Source of the DNA: Ophiura sarsii
Taxonomy: Eukaryota > Echinodermata > Ophiuroidea > Amphilepidida > Ophiuridae
DNA length: 64,000 nt
NCBI GenBank assembly: GCA_035610835.1
Contig: CM069452.1
Location: 29,996,143 to 30,060,142, forward strand
Direction of reading: 5' to 3'
Shown: one piece after another, positions 1-12,246 of the stretch
Numbering within the stretch: the stretch's first letter is position 1
Layout of the letters: each line of letters opens with the position of its first letter
Program-made: the position numbers and the translations under genes
Notes under the pieces: model-generated
The model's database searches: none
Seen by the model: the letters and a program-made list of their open reading frames with translations, nothing else
Told to the model about the DNA's origin: nothing

Positions 1-2253
1 AAAAATAGTTGTGCCACCCACACAGATGATGCAAGAGCCAACTCTGACACTTATTACATAGTCAATCATATGTTATGATTGCTCATTTGGTTGCAGTTGC
101 TGCCATAGTGCACACACAACTTCACACGTAATGGCTATAAAAGCCAAATGGGAAGCATCACGTCACAAAGTAGATCTTTTCTCCCTTTGAAAAATATGAG
201 ATTTTCACAATCAAGCTTTTCAAGGGATGCTATGAAATTGAAGTAATCCTTCAGAAAACATTTAAGAAGGGATTTCTTTTTATTTTCTTCATATTTAGAA
301 CATTTTCTCTAAATCTCAACAAAATGTTGACTGAAAAGATGCATCTTATTATGATGTGTTGTTCAACTTTGATTTCCCCATTGGAGTGCCCTACAATGAC
401 ACAAACAACTCTGACACTGACCACATGGCCCATTAAACTGTATGAATTTGTCATGATTGCAGTTTCTGCCATTGCTTAAATGATTACCTCAAACAGAATG
501 CCTTCATTATATAGAAACATAGGACATCCAGACAATTGCAATTGCATATATACGAGATGTTGTGTCTACAAAGTTGACACAGGCCTAGATGTTTAACGAA
601 TCAGTTCAACTTTGATTTCCCTATCTGATTGCCAAGTCTTACAAAATTGGTTCTGGTTTATGTCATATGGTAAGATTGTCTTCATTGTATAACACCTCCG
701 AAGATTTTCTCTGACCTACATCTCAATGTAATGGATTAAACATACTATTTAAAGTAATCATACTTCACCCATTCAGAGTATTAATAGGCCTCATAGAGAA
801 GTGATATAGAATGGGGTGAATGAGCAATATAGAGCCTCTTTACTTGCAATCAGAGACATATCCTGCAGCATTCAGGGAAATATACAATTTTGAAGTAGAT
901 TAAAACTGTCCATACAGAATCTAAAATTGGCTTGTCAGGAAGATCTGATGGCAACTATCCAATGGGTTTATTCACTTTGATTGAAGCTCAAATAATCTTC
1001 ATTCAAAATCTACCACGGAAGTACTTCAATGAAGTAAAACAGGTTCTTTCAATCCAGATAAATGTTGAAGTTCAACCGAACCAATTTAGTAATGCAGGTA
1101 CATTAACTAAATGAAACTAAATGATTCAATAAAACAAATCAAAATAGTTTATTTCACTGAAGAAATGGTTCAATTAAATGAGGTACTAGTCATTTGTACA
1201 TTTGCTTCATTAACTAATGAAGCTCAACTTATCTTAATTAAAGAAGCAAAAGAGGTTCTTTCAACACAGATCGCAGATTGATACTATCAAATGGTTCAAA
1301 TAATGAAATTCAACCTATTTTCATTGAACTAAGTGATTCTACAGCGTAAATGTATATGGTAGACTTGATGGATGATTGGTGAATTGTTTATGTCCTACTT
1401 TTAACAGTTAATGTACTACTTTAAGACTTTTTAATTGGAAGCACAGGCCTTGCTTCTGATCATTGAACCATTTGGCCTATATTATCTTTTCTCTTTGTGA
1501 TTGAAGATATCGTATTGAAGGCTAGGGTTAATCAGTTGGAATAAAGTGCTATTGTTTTTTTGAAAGCCATATAAGCCTAGAAGAAAATATTTCAATCAAA
1601 TTGAATATAAGACATTTTATTACCTTATACAAAATCCCAAACTTACGATTATACAATGTCATGCAATCATCTGTGTTTTCAGAAATACAAACAAAATGAG
1701 TCCAAATACAACATAGAGTAAAATATATGTTTATAGAAAGTATGTGTTGTATAAAACATGCAAGGAATTTAGATAGTGTAAAATTATATAAACTATGATT
1801 TTTGTTTGTTTTCAAATTAATAGAGTCCACACAAAAATCTGGGTAAAGAAATGATATGTGTTTACCTCAACACGGTCAGTCACACTTATCAAAGAACCCC
1901 ATGGATTTCTAGAAAACAACTGCCATTGGGAACAATTTTCTGTCTTAAAAAATAGGTTAACCGCTAAACCGTATCTTAAATTATAAGATGAGGTTAGATG
2001 TCCTGTGAGGGACAATGGCCATTAGTTTGTATACTACTTGAGATATTTGTCAGCTTGTTATCCATTTGCTTTCATCCATAGGGGACTAAGACTGCCAGGC
2101 CACTGTTAAAACTCAATTTCATGATATCAAATGAATTTGTATGATATATTTGTAATGTGTATTATCAATCCCATTGCAAATTAAATAATGAATTGCACAT
2201 CTTAGAAAATATTTGTATAGATCTGAATCAGTAAAGGTGAATGGTTTGAAAAG
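1..2253. other. AT-rich stretch without a supported gene
   Basis: Reading frames here are short and broken. A short frame near 330-415 (reading FDFPIGVPY) looks protein-like but ends at a stop and has no convincing splice partners. Part of this stretch may be intron of the gene whose last two exons follow at 2254-2846. I see no RNA gene or clear repeat. Confidence 0.4.
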
Positions 2254-2393
2254 GTTTTGTGGATTTTACCACTAGGTAAACCAAAATGGAAGTCATGTGA
2301 TTGGAGGGATTATCAAAGACTTTTCAAACAGTTTAAATCAGTGAATGAAACTGAAAGATTTGTTACAATTAACCTCACATTTTATTGGGCCAA
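2254..2393 (+). CDS. Penultimate exon of an unrecognised plus-strand gene
   Basis: This is an open frame of 46 codons plus two bases, including the words KPKWKSCDW and NLTFYWAK. It starts after AG at 2252-2253 (an alternative AG lies at 2274-2275) and ends at a GTACGT donor. The split AAG codon joins in frame to the AG acceptor before 2645. Protein-like composition and matching splice phase with the next exon support it. I do not recognise the family, and no earlier exon was found, so only the 3' end of the gene is described. It is transcribed towards the CCDC87-like gene. Confidence 0.45.
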
Positions 2394-2644
2394 GTACGTG
2401 TTGTGCAAGTCTGAAATGATATCACCATATTGTCATATGCCATAGACAAGCACATCTGATTCAGCCTTGATATTGAGAATTGCAGCAGTTAAAGAGTTAA
2501 TACAAATATGGATGTCACTGAAACGCATTCGTCTCATAAATAACACTATAAAGCATTATTGCTTTTCTTACTAATATCCTCTATTTGAGCTCTGAGGAAA
2601 ATCAGGTTAACATAAGGCATAAATGTGATGCAGCACATCAAAAG

Positions 2645-2846
2645 GGGGACTTTGCAAAGTGTCTTTTTTAAGATATTGCCACGTGAGTGCCCAGACAATG
2701 TCCATCTGAATTTTTTGGGCGTATATTCAGATTATTGTGTTGAAAAAGTTAAGGACCGTTTGAAAGCTTGGAAGACATCAAATATAGATAGAACAATCTC
2801 AGCTCTACAAAATCTACAAAACACATGGAGCTCCAAATATATGTGA
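2645..2846 (+). CDS. Terminal coding exon of an unrecognised gene
   Basis: The exon completes the split lysine codon of the previous exon, continues for 66 codons and ends in TGA at 2844-2846. It contains ILPRECPDN, LNFLGVYSDYCVEKVKDRL and a basic C terminus ending in SSKYM, predicted mainly helical. An AATAAA lies 73 nt past the stop. Phase match, open frame, stop and polyadenylation signal together support a real last exon. The protein family is not recognised; the composition suggests a soluble helical C terminus, which is inference only. Confidence 0.5.
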
Positions 2847-2918
2847 CACCAAACAATTTTATTTTATTTTTTAAACTGTCTATTTTGTTGCACTGCTGTT
2901 ATATACCATGGAATGGAA

Positions 2919-2924
2919 AATAAA
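2919..2924 (+). terminator. AATAAA polyadenylation signal
   Basis: A canonical AATAAA lies 73 nt downstream of the TGA of the terminal exon at 2645-2846, at a usual distance for a short 3' UTR. Confidence 0.45.
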
Positions 2925-3754
2925 GAAAGATAATGTGAACAATGTGATACTTGTGTGTTTTGTCACCATGTTCACAACCACCAAAAAGCAATGATTTATC
3001 AAGTTTTGGTTATGCCATCGTGGTTTAGCAAATGGCATTAGATCACATTTTTTTAACCTGGGCTACATTTGTATCACATGGGTCTATTTCATGAAATATA
3101 CCTCCTTTCAGTTTCAGTAGTATATATCAAAAGGTTTACATCTAAAGGGTATATATTTGGAAAGCATATAATCTAAGGAATGTAACTCGAAATATACAGG
3201 GTGAAAATATACATGGTGACTTAAACATTATACAGGGTGTATAAAATGCTATACAAAATAATGATTTCATTTTTGTCTTCCATTGTCTAAAATATGCAGG
3301 ACCTATTAAAAGGCTAGGCATGTTTTTGATGTAATTGAGTAAATTATCCATCCAGCCATATGCAATATCAATTGGTCAGCTTATTAGGAAATATATATAC
3401 AGGGATGTCAATATACAAAATGTTAAATACTGGAAAAAATAACTAAATTATGCAAATACAAATTAGGACTTATTGCTTTTACATCAAAATCAGAGCCTTA
3501 ATAACTCTTTTCCAAATTTCCTTCGATTAAAATTAAAATGTTGAAACCTAGAAAAAAACGAATTTGTGACTATATATGCACATGGCTCATCCTACTTCGT
3601 TAATCAGATTCGAAAATGAGTTAATTAGCTTACTTGATACTCTAAGTAAGTGATGTAAAGTATTTGTGCATCATTTAGAACTAAACTGACATAAGACTAA
3701 GAATTAGAAGGTCTATTACAGGACAACGCTCTGCACCCATATATTGGATAGTTA

Positions 3755-3787
3755 TTTCCTCCTCCTCCTCCTCCTCCTCCTCCTCCT
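3755..3787. repeat. (CTC)n microsatellite
   Basis: About ten tandem CTC trinucleotides, with an imperfect pyrimidine tract continuing to about 3800. Confidence 0.95.
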
Positions 3788-3842
3788 CTCCCTCCACTGC
3801 CCTGACTAATTATGCTTAACGAGCTTTATTTTAATATATATT

Positions 3843-3874
3843 ACTTTTGATTTAATTAAAATTAAATCAAAAGT
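3843..3874. repeat. Perfect 15-bp-arm palindrome
   Basis: The arms ACTTTTGATTTAATT and its exact reverse complement are separated by AA. It would form a long AT-rich cruciform. It may be the relic of a foldback element; no flanking duplication is obvious. Confidence 0.85.
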
Positions 3875-4807
3875 GATATATTTTTTTCTCTCTTCAGATT
3901 ATTAAAGGGTATTAAATTACCTCCAAAATAAGCCCACACACAAATACAAAAGCATAAAGACAAAACAATAATTAAAATGCAACAAAACCACCTTTATGGG
4001 TGCCGAGGTAAAAAAAAAAGTAACCAAAACCAAGCTGGATAACTTCAATGTCACCATAAGAAAAATGAGATGTACTACAATCAACAGCACTAATGTGTAG
4101 CCAGACAGATGGACTGGTTATGCTTACAGCACAGCAAGAAACAAGAAATTTAAATATGGCAAAAAACAAACAGCATCCCCTTAGTCACTTTAACACTCCT
4201 AAAAACAGCACTAAAAGGAATAAACCTCAAGTGATGAATGTTTTTCAAATAAAAGTTATCAACGCACAGCGTGAACGTGTCGCACATTGACAGCATCCTA
4301 GTTTTGAAAGCACTTTATCATGCAAATGGAACTGATTGAAGTCACCTTGTTTGTCAAACATGATCATTACAAATGTACATTTGATTTAAAGGGCGATTGC
4401 AAAAGTCAAGTATTTCTTTGTCGTTGAACCATTTGATCATGAAACCAATGAGGCATCTTTATACACTTCCTAAATTGAGGTAATGTCAATTCGAATAGAC
4501 AACAATCTTGTTAACTAAATAGATTGGGATGAAGTGACGTACTAATATCCAAGCTAAATGTCACTGTGTGCGTAAACTGCCTTGTGGGGATTGGTAAATG
4601 TCCTTGCCTGCCCATAAAGACGAAAATGAAATGAGACAATACATCATTGCAAATAGATATAATAGGTACCAGCAATAGCAATCTTTGTTTCCTATGATGG
4701 TGGAGAATTTGAATAATGATCCCAGTTAATCATTCACGTACAAGTACTTCAAAAGTATGTAGTCTATTATATTCCGAGTAATTATTGTGCTATGTTATAT
4801 CCCTGTG

Positions 4808-5765
4808 ACACATACGGCGATCAGACCAGCAATTGCACTGCGCTGTAACAAAGTATCCAAATATGTATAACAACACTGATAGTGCGGAAAACTGTCCGAA
4901 ATTGTCCATTCAAGGTCACTAAAATCCTTTCACATTCTGCTGCGATCAGGCCCGCGCTTGAATTACGCTGAAACATTATCAAAACGCCAGGCCAAGCCCA
5001 TCAAGATCTCCACGAACCCCGCGGTGACATAGTGGGAACTGGCTATGACAAGAGAGTCGTGAGAGGGTCCCTATGGTCGCCCTTGAGTGCCAGTGCGTCA
5101 AGCTTGTTTTGTGCATGCACAAAATAAGCTCAGAGGTTTGGCGCCTTCAGAGTGCTGTCCTGTCCTGTCATTCTATGTACATGTATATTGTCCACTTGTC
5201 AAACACCGAGAACAGACTGAGCAGTCGGGTGGCTTTCTTTATTCGCGATTGCATAGGGGTCATTAGTTCAAATAATCCTTTAGACAAAGACATGCATGGA
5301 TGGAGTCCAATCACGTGGATTATTAAGTTTAACAGGTGTTTGGAATTGTAGTGATGATTTGAATCATAGAAATAGTAGAGGGAGAAGGAATAACAAAACG
5401 AACGTTGTGCAAACATATTAAGAATGCACTATAACGCAGACAGCAACTTGAACACACTAAGAATGTTAACAATGAGTGGAAGCGCAGTGAGAGCCTGTGA
5501 AACTTTAACGTAGAAACACAATGGGTCGTAATAAGAGCGTCGTGAAAATATGATAAGCGGGACAGGAGCATACTCAGAGCTACCTTGTTTTTAAAAATTG
5601 ACAAATTTGAGCAGTTTTCAACGTTCTTCCTGCGTGTTACATGTGTGGGGTCCCACTCCCTCTCTAGCCAGTGTCCACTGCGTCCCCAATCGGTTCTTAT
5701 GCGTTTGCTCAGCGCTTTGATACTTTTTTCAGCACAAGGCCTGATCGCCTGACCGTATGTATAAC
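4808..5765. mobile_element. Degenerate inverted-repeat element, about 0.95 kb
   Basis: The left end carries ACATACGGCGATCAGACC and a subterminal copy at about 4940. The right end, read in reverse, carries ACATACGGTCAGGCGATCAGG followed by a similar AAAGTATCAAA block. The interior is more GC-rich than its surroundings and has no protein-coding frame I trust. I read it as a non-autonomous DNA transposon with diverged subterminal repeats. Boundaries are approximate. Confidence 0.5.
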
Positions 5766-7210
5766 ATATTTGTGCCTTGCAACACCTACGTCTCGGTCAT
5801 AAGCGACCGGTGAATCAAAAGAGAGAAAATCTATAAACCTCTTAAAATGCATCTTAATTGGATCATAGGACACCTGGATGTAGTGGCCAATGGCGATGCT
5901 ATATGTGACATATCTCATCATGAGGAATATCTTGTCGGCCAGGCTTATTTGAAATTATCAAGTCAAATAGATTGTAAAATATATAGAAAATAACAAGAAA
6001 TCCATACCTTCTTTTCCTCATATTTTCAAAGGTGTTACTTCAATTTTCAAAAACAAGGCATCATTAAAAAGCATGAATGATTTCCTGTCAGATGTGTAAA
6101 CATCTCAAATTTTCAAAAAGTAGACAAGATACATGCTTTGACGCCATGCATCATATATAAAATGGTATAGGGTGACCAGCTGTGAGCCCATTTGTATTAA
6201 TCAATATAGGGGTCAAACTTGTTGACAAGGTATGCATTTGATCAGAATATTGAATAGATGTTTGGAATTTGAGTTCCATAATGAAAATAGAGTGTTGATC
6301 CTTATTGAGGAAATATTGACAAAAATGAATGGTGACAAAACAGATATTTGTCATCACTAAGAAATGTGTGGGTCTAAATAGGATTTTTGTTAAAGATCAT
6401 ATAAACATCTATCTGTGGATCTGAATGGTTTGCAGTGGCGTAAAAGCTGGGTTTTTTCACATCGGGGGTGTGGGGGGGGGGGGGGGGGTGTGGAGGGGAA
6501 AAAAGGAGAACTGACAAGACTCAAACGACAACTAATTTGACCGTCATATTCCATGCTTCCCCTTGTTATAGGGATGTTCATATCATTGACTACAAAGGGT
6601 GACATTTTTTTGAAAAATATGTGGAAAACTTCATGCTTACCTCTAAATCCAGCGAAGTTAGTACCAAGTGAGCTGGGATGTATTCACTTGTGTCTAAATA
6701 ACCCCACACAAGCAACTGGACATCATGAAAGTGAACTCTTTTTTTTATTACCTAAAATGGTTTAAAATGTGCATGACTTGACCAGTTTTCAGCAATATGA
6801 GGCGAACTACTTTTGGTTATAACTTTTTTTATTATTCAGCCTGCAGACATGGTTGAACCATCATTTTTTATTGTAAAGTACTTAGTTTCCATGTATTCTA
6901 TATTCAAAGCGATACTTTTATTATCAAAATTGTATGATCATGCCTACCCGTGTCAAATGGACTAACAGAGCCAATATTTACCGACAGACTCAAATGCCCC
7001 TAAAACACTTTAAATGTTGACGTGAATGCTGTTAAAACACACTTAGTTTCTTTTATTTATTCTCCAAAGTTGGGTTTTTATAAAATTGTCAAATTTTAAA
7101 GACTAATGAAGAACAAAACCCCTTAGGGCACTGAGTAAAACAAAATAGTAGTCTAGGTGCTGGTAACGCTTGCTTCCCAATAGTCATATCTTGGTGAGCT
7201 CAGGCAGGCT
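5766..7210. other. Gene-free stretch with a poly-G tract
   Basis: AT-rich sequence without coding signal. The only clear feature is a run of about 17 G near 6473-6488, within a G-rich block at 6463-6498. Confidence 0.5.
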
Positions 7211-7237
7211 CTCATATGCATAGTAGCGTAACTAAGG

Positions 7238-7475
7238 TCCTCAATTTGGGAGTGGGGGCATCAGGGGGCAAACCTTCTTGCAGGGGGAGGCGGGGGCATA
7301 ACCGACTATTTTTTGCACATATACATATAGTTTGTCATTTCATTTGGGGTCATCAGGGAGGGCAAGCCTTCTGGAAGGGGAGGAGGGAGGGGGGGACATA
7401 ACTGACTATTTTGTGTATACATAGTCTGTCATTTAATTTGGGGGCATCAGGGAGGGCAATCCTTCTGACAAGCCC
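7238..7475. repeat. G-rich degenerate tandem repeat, about 105-bp unit
   Basis: Blocks built from GGGGCATCAGGG, a CCTTCT segment, a poly-G segment and ATAACYGACTATTTT recur about 2.3 times. The repeat units do not form a conserved reading frame. Confidence 0.7.
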
Positions 7476-7554
7476 AACCCTCTGTAGTATATATATGCCC
7501 CTGCATAGGTCAACAAGATTTATTTATGAAGCTGATTTTCCTTGGCTTGCTTAC

Positions 7555-7640
7555 ATAAGGGCGGGAGTGTGACAGGTGACCCGGGTTAGATTCCCGGCAC
7601 CGGCAGAGCCAATTTCCCCTCCCTAATTTGACCTGTTTTC
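7555..7640 (+). repeat. Possible tRNA-like SINE fragment
   Basis: A GGTTAGATTCCCGG segment resembles an RNA polymerase III box B, but I do not see a good box A at the right spacing. Only a weak call. Confidence 0.2.
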
Positions 7641-8374
7641 TCCCCAAATAGTTTTACTCCCAAAACTACGCTGCCATAGGGTTAACACACATCTGTCTGT
7701 AAATGCCAACAAACAATTCCAATGTGACAAGAAAATGCATTTCCATGCACATTTTTATTATCATTTAAAACTGCCTAAAGAAAGCCTGAAAGTTACAACT
7801 ACAACACAATTTGGCATTTCACATGATTTATTTATTTGCCCAAAGCTGTCACACACAAAAGTACAGTTCATTAAATAAGTGTCGATGTACTACTCTGCTG
7901 ATGGCATAAAATGTCTCATAATCAATATATTTGTATCATGAATGCATGTATGAGATACAAAGATGGATGCTCACAACATATGGCATGAGATAGATGACCT
8001 ACTTTTGTATAATTATAACTTTTCAGACTCTTGAACAACAATTTATCAAACTGTGTTCTTCCTACAACAAGACCAGCTTAGGCAACAAACAAAAAACTAT
8101 GTCTCAGAAGCCCGCGCGCATTGGTATGTGAAATGAGCTTCGGCGCGTAGGGCTTCGAAATGAGCCTCGACGCGATGAGCCTCGACGCGATGAGCCCCCC
8201 CCCCCCACCCCCACCCCCACCCCAAAACAAAACACAAAACAAACAATGTTGTTGTTGTTGGATTCTTAAAAAAAATTATAAAAATAGTTCTCTGTAACTT
8301 GTAAGCTTGGATCAACAACAACAACAAAAAATACTGCAAGTCACGACTTGCGAATCCCCCTGGCTGGGAGATCA

Positions 8375-9290
8375 ACTAAATGAGGTCAACGGTCATATAT
8401 GGGTCATGTTCCCCCGGTGTTTATGTTTCTTTTCTCCCAGTTTGAGGTCAATCGGTCAACTTTAACGATTTGACCTCTGGATGACCTTTGACCTCAGATG
8501 ACCACGGTGTTCATTGCACAAATTAACCCCTTGTTGACCTTTGACCTTGGTTGACCTCTAATGAACGTTGACCTCGGATGACCTCTAATTTATTTTAGAC
8601 ATGTTCCCCCAGTGTTCATGTTTCTTGTCTCCAAGTTTGACGTCAATCGGGCAACTTTTACGATTTGACCTCAGATGACCTCTAATTTATTTTAGACATG
8701 TTCACCCGGTGTTCATGTTTCTTGTCTCCAAGTTTGACGTCAATCGGGCAACTTTTACGATTTGACCTCTGGATGACCTTTGACCTCAGATGACCTCTTA
8801 TTTATTTTAGACTACACTGGTTCCCTGAGCCCTTTGCTCCGATCCGGAAAAATCTCCGCTATGGTTAGTGTCGGGCCGTGTGTGTGGAAGACCATAAGCG
8901 CAGGGAACCAGCGTAATTTTAGACATGTTCACCCGGTGTTCATGTTTCTTGTCTCCAAGTTTGATGTCAATCGGGCAACTTTTACGATTTGACCTCTGGA
9001 TGACCTTTGACCTCAGATGACCTCTAATTTATTTTAGACATGTTCACCCGGTGTTCATGTTTCTTGTCTCCAAGTTTGACGTCAATCGGGCAACTTTTAA
9101 GATTTGACCTCTGGATGACCTTTGACCTCAGATGACCTTGGATGACCTCTAATTTATTTTAAACATGTTCACCCGGTGTTCATGTTTCTTTTCTCCAAGT
9201 TTGAAGTCAATCGGGGAACTTTTACGATTTGACCTCTAAATGACCTTTGACCTCAGATGACCTTTGCAAATTAGACCCCCAAACAAGCAG
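8375..9290. repeat. Minisatellite with six perfect DR1 motifs
   Basis: Degenerate units of about 120 bp share CCCGGTGTTCATGTTTCTT, AAGTTTGACGTCAATCGG and TGACCTCTGGATGACC. TGACCTTTGACCT, the reverse complement of the nuclear-receptor DR1 consensus AGGTCAAAGGTCA, occurs exactly at 8482, 8534, 8774, 9001, 9116 and 9241, with many additional single half sites. Receptor binding is a known property of that motif; function here is not shown. Confidence 0.85.
8813..8916. mobile_element. 104-bp hAT-like MITE with 8-bp duplication
   Basis: The insert interrupts one unit of the DR1 minisatellite. TTTTAGAC at 8805-8812 is repeated at 8917-8924, while uninterrupted units have it once. The ends TACACTGGTTCCCTG and (reverse strand) TTACGCTGGTTCCCTG are near-perfect inverted repeats. 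An 8-bp target duplication fits the hAT superfamily, but the family assignment is inference. Confidence 0.85.
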
Positions 9291-9389
9291 CTACAGTGTT
9301 TGACCATGGCCTACCTATCACTGAAGGTTTGAAGTCAATCCGTCCATCCTTTCAACAGATACAGCATTTGGAAAAAAAGGCTAAAAGGC

Positions 9390-9448
9390 ACACACATACA
9401 CACACCCCTACATACACACCCCCGCACAGACAGACAGACAGACACACA
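9390..9448. repeat. CA/CAGA microsatellite
   Basis: Imperfect CACACA and CAGACAGACAGA runs directly after the DR1 array. Confidence 0.9.
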
Positions 9449-9499
9449 TTACATGATGACAAAATCCCCTTCTGGTTTTATAAACCAGGGGGATAAAAA

Positions 9500-11990
9500 G
9501 GGGTATTCGCATACCTCATATATTTGTTTCTAAAAAAAAAAAAAAAAAAAATCGCATAGCACTTAGGTTTTTTGCAACTTGTTTCTGAGACAAACCTTCT
9601 TTCTTTTTGCCTTACAACTTGCACCCAGTCTGAAATCAATTATACCTATGATATTTATATGAAAGAACTTTCATTCAATTCATAACAATAGCTATTTAGA
9701 AACAATCGATGACAGCTATAATTTTTGACTTGATGATCTTTAATATTCCATTTGCCAGAAGGAATACTTGTACGGTAGTACTTTAACTCATCCAGACAGA
9801 CCCAGCTACATTTAAATGAATTCAAAATCATGGATATTAAAAGCCCCAGGATTTATATTCCCTCTATAAGATCAAAAGCCATGCACTTAACTACACCTTT
9901 TGATAAATGCCAATAAATGAATGATGTATATTTTTATTTTTATTTTGTTTGCAAAGGGATGCATACGAGCCTAAGTTATCATACTTACACAGGAACTGAT
10001 TTTCCAACAACGACGGTTTAAAATATGAAATAATTTAGTTTTAACACATTGTGGTTGTGTTTTGAATTGAATTATTTAATGAATATCAGCGATTATGTTT
10101 CCAACTAATACAAATTGCAAATTTGGGCAAATCTATGTCTATGTTTACAGAGCGCCCTCTACAGTATGCTTTGATCCAGTTAAGCAGAATGTGTGCAGAA
10201 TGCATATTGGGCTATTAGTATTATCATGTGCACTATCCTCCTTGGATGATACGCACAGTATCAGTACACAATGATTGGGAAGATGAGGATAATAAAGATG
10301 TTGACAACCGAAAGTTGCTAATGCTCTTTTCTAAATGAAATAATGTATGGGATAACCAAGAGATATCGCGGCTATCATTTAAACACGAAGACTCAAAGAG
10401 GGCAAAAATACCATACATTGTTAACAGTCTAATTTGACTGTCGATACCCAGGAGACTCAGTCACTCATCTTGTTTCACATTGCTGATTGCTCATTACTAA
10501 TGCACTATCTCCAAGGAATCCAATCTGTTAACCCACATGGAATCAGTCTAATGATAAGACGAATGTCGGAATTCGAGATGCTGTGAGTTAACTGCCATTT
10601 TAGAGGGGACACAAATTAGGTATTTGCAATAGCTCGGATCCACAACCCGGTCATTCAATACAACCTGGTGAATGAGCTTCAAATTATAGAATACCCTTTA
10701 CTTGAAATGTTAAGATTACTTAAATGATTCCAAATTAACCGTACCCTACCACTAATAGAACAAAATGTTGACAACCCTATAGATCTGGTTTCTTTTCTCC
10801 AAAATCAGAAGGAGCCAAAATACTATTGTGCATTGTTATATTGAATTGTGACAGGTATTCATAATATAGGTTAAGAGTATTAACAGTTTAGCCTTCGGAC
10901 AAATTTAATTGTTATATTGATAAGAAATAGTTTATGTCATGAGGGTCCAACTGCTAGATTTAATATAATACTTGAGACACAAACAAATTGGTCAAATACA
11001 GAAATTTGCAATAACAAAATTGTCAAGAAAAAAATAAAAATAAAAATAAAAAACGACTAAAACCAAACACACAAGTAATAAACAAACAAACAATTTAAAG
11101 TAAACATCAGCACTCTTTTCTTATGTCTGTAGTCTTCAATGCTTTCACTACAGACACGCAATTTGTCAGAAGTCGGGCACAAACTAATACAGCAACCTTT
11201 AAATGCTCCCTCGTGACATTGTCAGCTCTAAGTTTCTTGCACGCTCTTTTGGCCATTTCAATTTAAGCGTGAAAACGGTCACCAGTGAATACCGCGCGAT
11301 TGTGTTTGCATGGTGTATGTTACATAAGCCCACATATCAGAGCATGTGCCCTACTTGTTTTATATAAAGTATCTTAAACTAAACCAATCTCTCAGTTATC
11401 GATTTGAAAGATAAACATAGGGAAAACATTTTAAAATCAACCAGTAGAAAATTTGCAATTGGTTTGAACTGTAGCAAACTTTTAGCCATTATATACCATC
11501 TACTCCTTGAGGACTTCTTGTCATTCCTCTTCTCAAAAGGATTCGAACTTAACCATGTCTTCTTTATTTAACAAAGAGAAAACATCAGACTTTAACCAAG
11601 TCAACTATTATCTATGACTGTACGGGGATGTAAACTAGAAAATGTTGAGTGCCGGCTAATTGTACTGACGGCAAACAGAGTAAGTGTAGCAAACGAAGTG
11701 CAGTGGATCATGGCATGGGGTCCAGAGGCATTCTCAATGTTTTTTAGGTTTTTTAATGCACTTCAAGGGTTCCTGCCACCTAATTTCTTGTTTTATGAGG
11801 CAGTTTAATGATTTTATCCGGTCGGCAATCGTGAGTGCTGGCTACACCCGATCGGCGCCGACCGGCACAACTACATCCCTGGACGTGAAACACTTTATAG
11901 TCTACTGGACGTGAAACGCTTTATAGTCTAATGGTATATTTCTTATGTGATGAACTATGATGAACAATGGGTACGGTACTTTTACTTGCA
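9500..11990. other. Gene-free AT-rich stretch
   Basis: No supported exon, RNA gene or long repeat. A poly-A run lies at 9531-9550 and an A-rich run of AAAATAAAAA type near 11025-11055. A 26-bp direct duplication containing CTGGACGTGAAAC and TTTATAGTCTA lies at about 11880-11930. Confidence 0.45.
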
Positions 11991-11993
11991 TTA

Positions 11994-12246
11994 CGTCGCT
12001 GTTCTGTCATAACCTTGTATGGTTTTCCAGCCCTTTGGCATGTATGAAGTAAAACTCCCCAATAGTTATAGGAAATGTTGCTTTAGACATGTTCAAGGGC
12101 CAAGAGCAGACAAGGTTTTGACAGATGTATTTTTGGCTCTTGAACATGGTTATTTAGCAGAATACGCAAAGGTTATACATGAAGAATTACTTTATACATG
12201 CTGAAGGGCCAGATGGAGATACACGGTTTTTGACAGAACAGCGATG
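11994..12246. mobile_element. MITE, family A, about 250 bp
   Basis: The ends CGCTGTTCTGTC and GACAGAACAGCG are exact inverse copies. The inverted similarity extends inward through CCAGCCCTT, GCATGTATAAAGTAA and GGTTATAC-type blocks, so the element is almost a full palindrome. The same family recurs at 36633-37400. It has no coding capacity. Confidence 0.85.

Larger units (their letters stand above)
8350..9495. mobile_element. Element carrying the DR1 minisatellite
   Basis: GCGAATCCCCCTGG at the left (about 8349) is mirrored by CCAGGGGGAT and GGTATTCGC at the right (9485-9512). Between them lie the tandem array 8375-9290 and a CA/CAGA microsatellite. The inverted ends suggest the whole block moves as one non-autonomous element. 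The ends are imperfect, so this is tentative. Confidence 0.4.

Noticed and set aside
330..415. Short protein-like frame FDFPIGVPYNDTNNSD
   Set aside because: Ends at a stop after about 30 codons, with an upstream stop and no clear splice sites; could not be connected to the gene at 2254-2846.
6390..6605. Proline-rich minus-strand frame over the poly-G tract
   Set aside because: The proline run is simply the translation of a homopolymer; no other coding signal.
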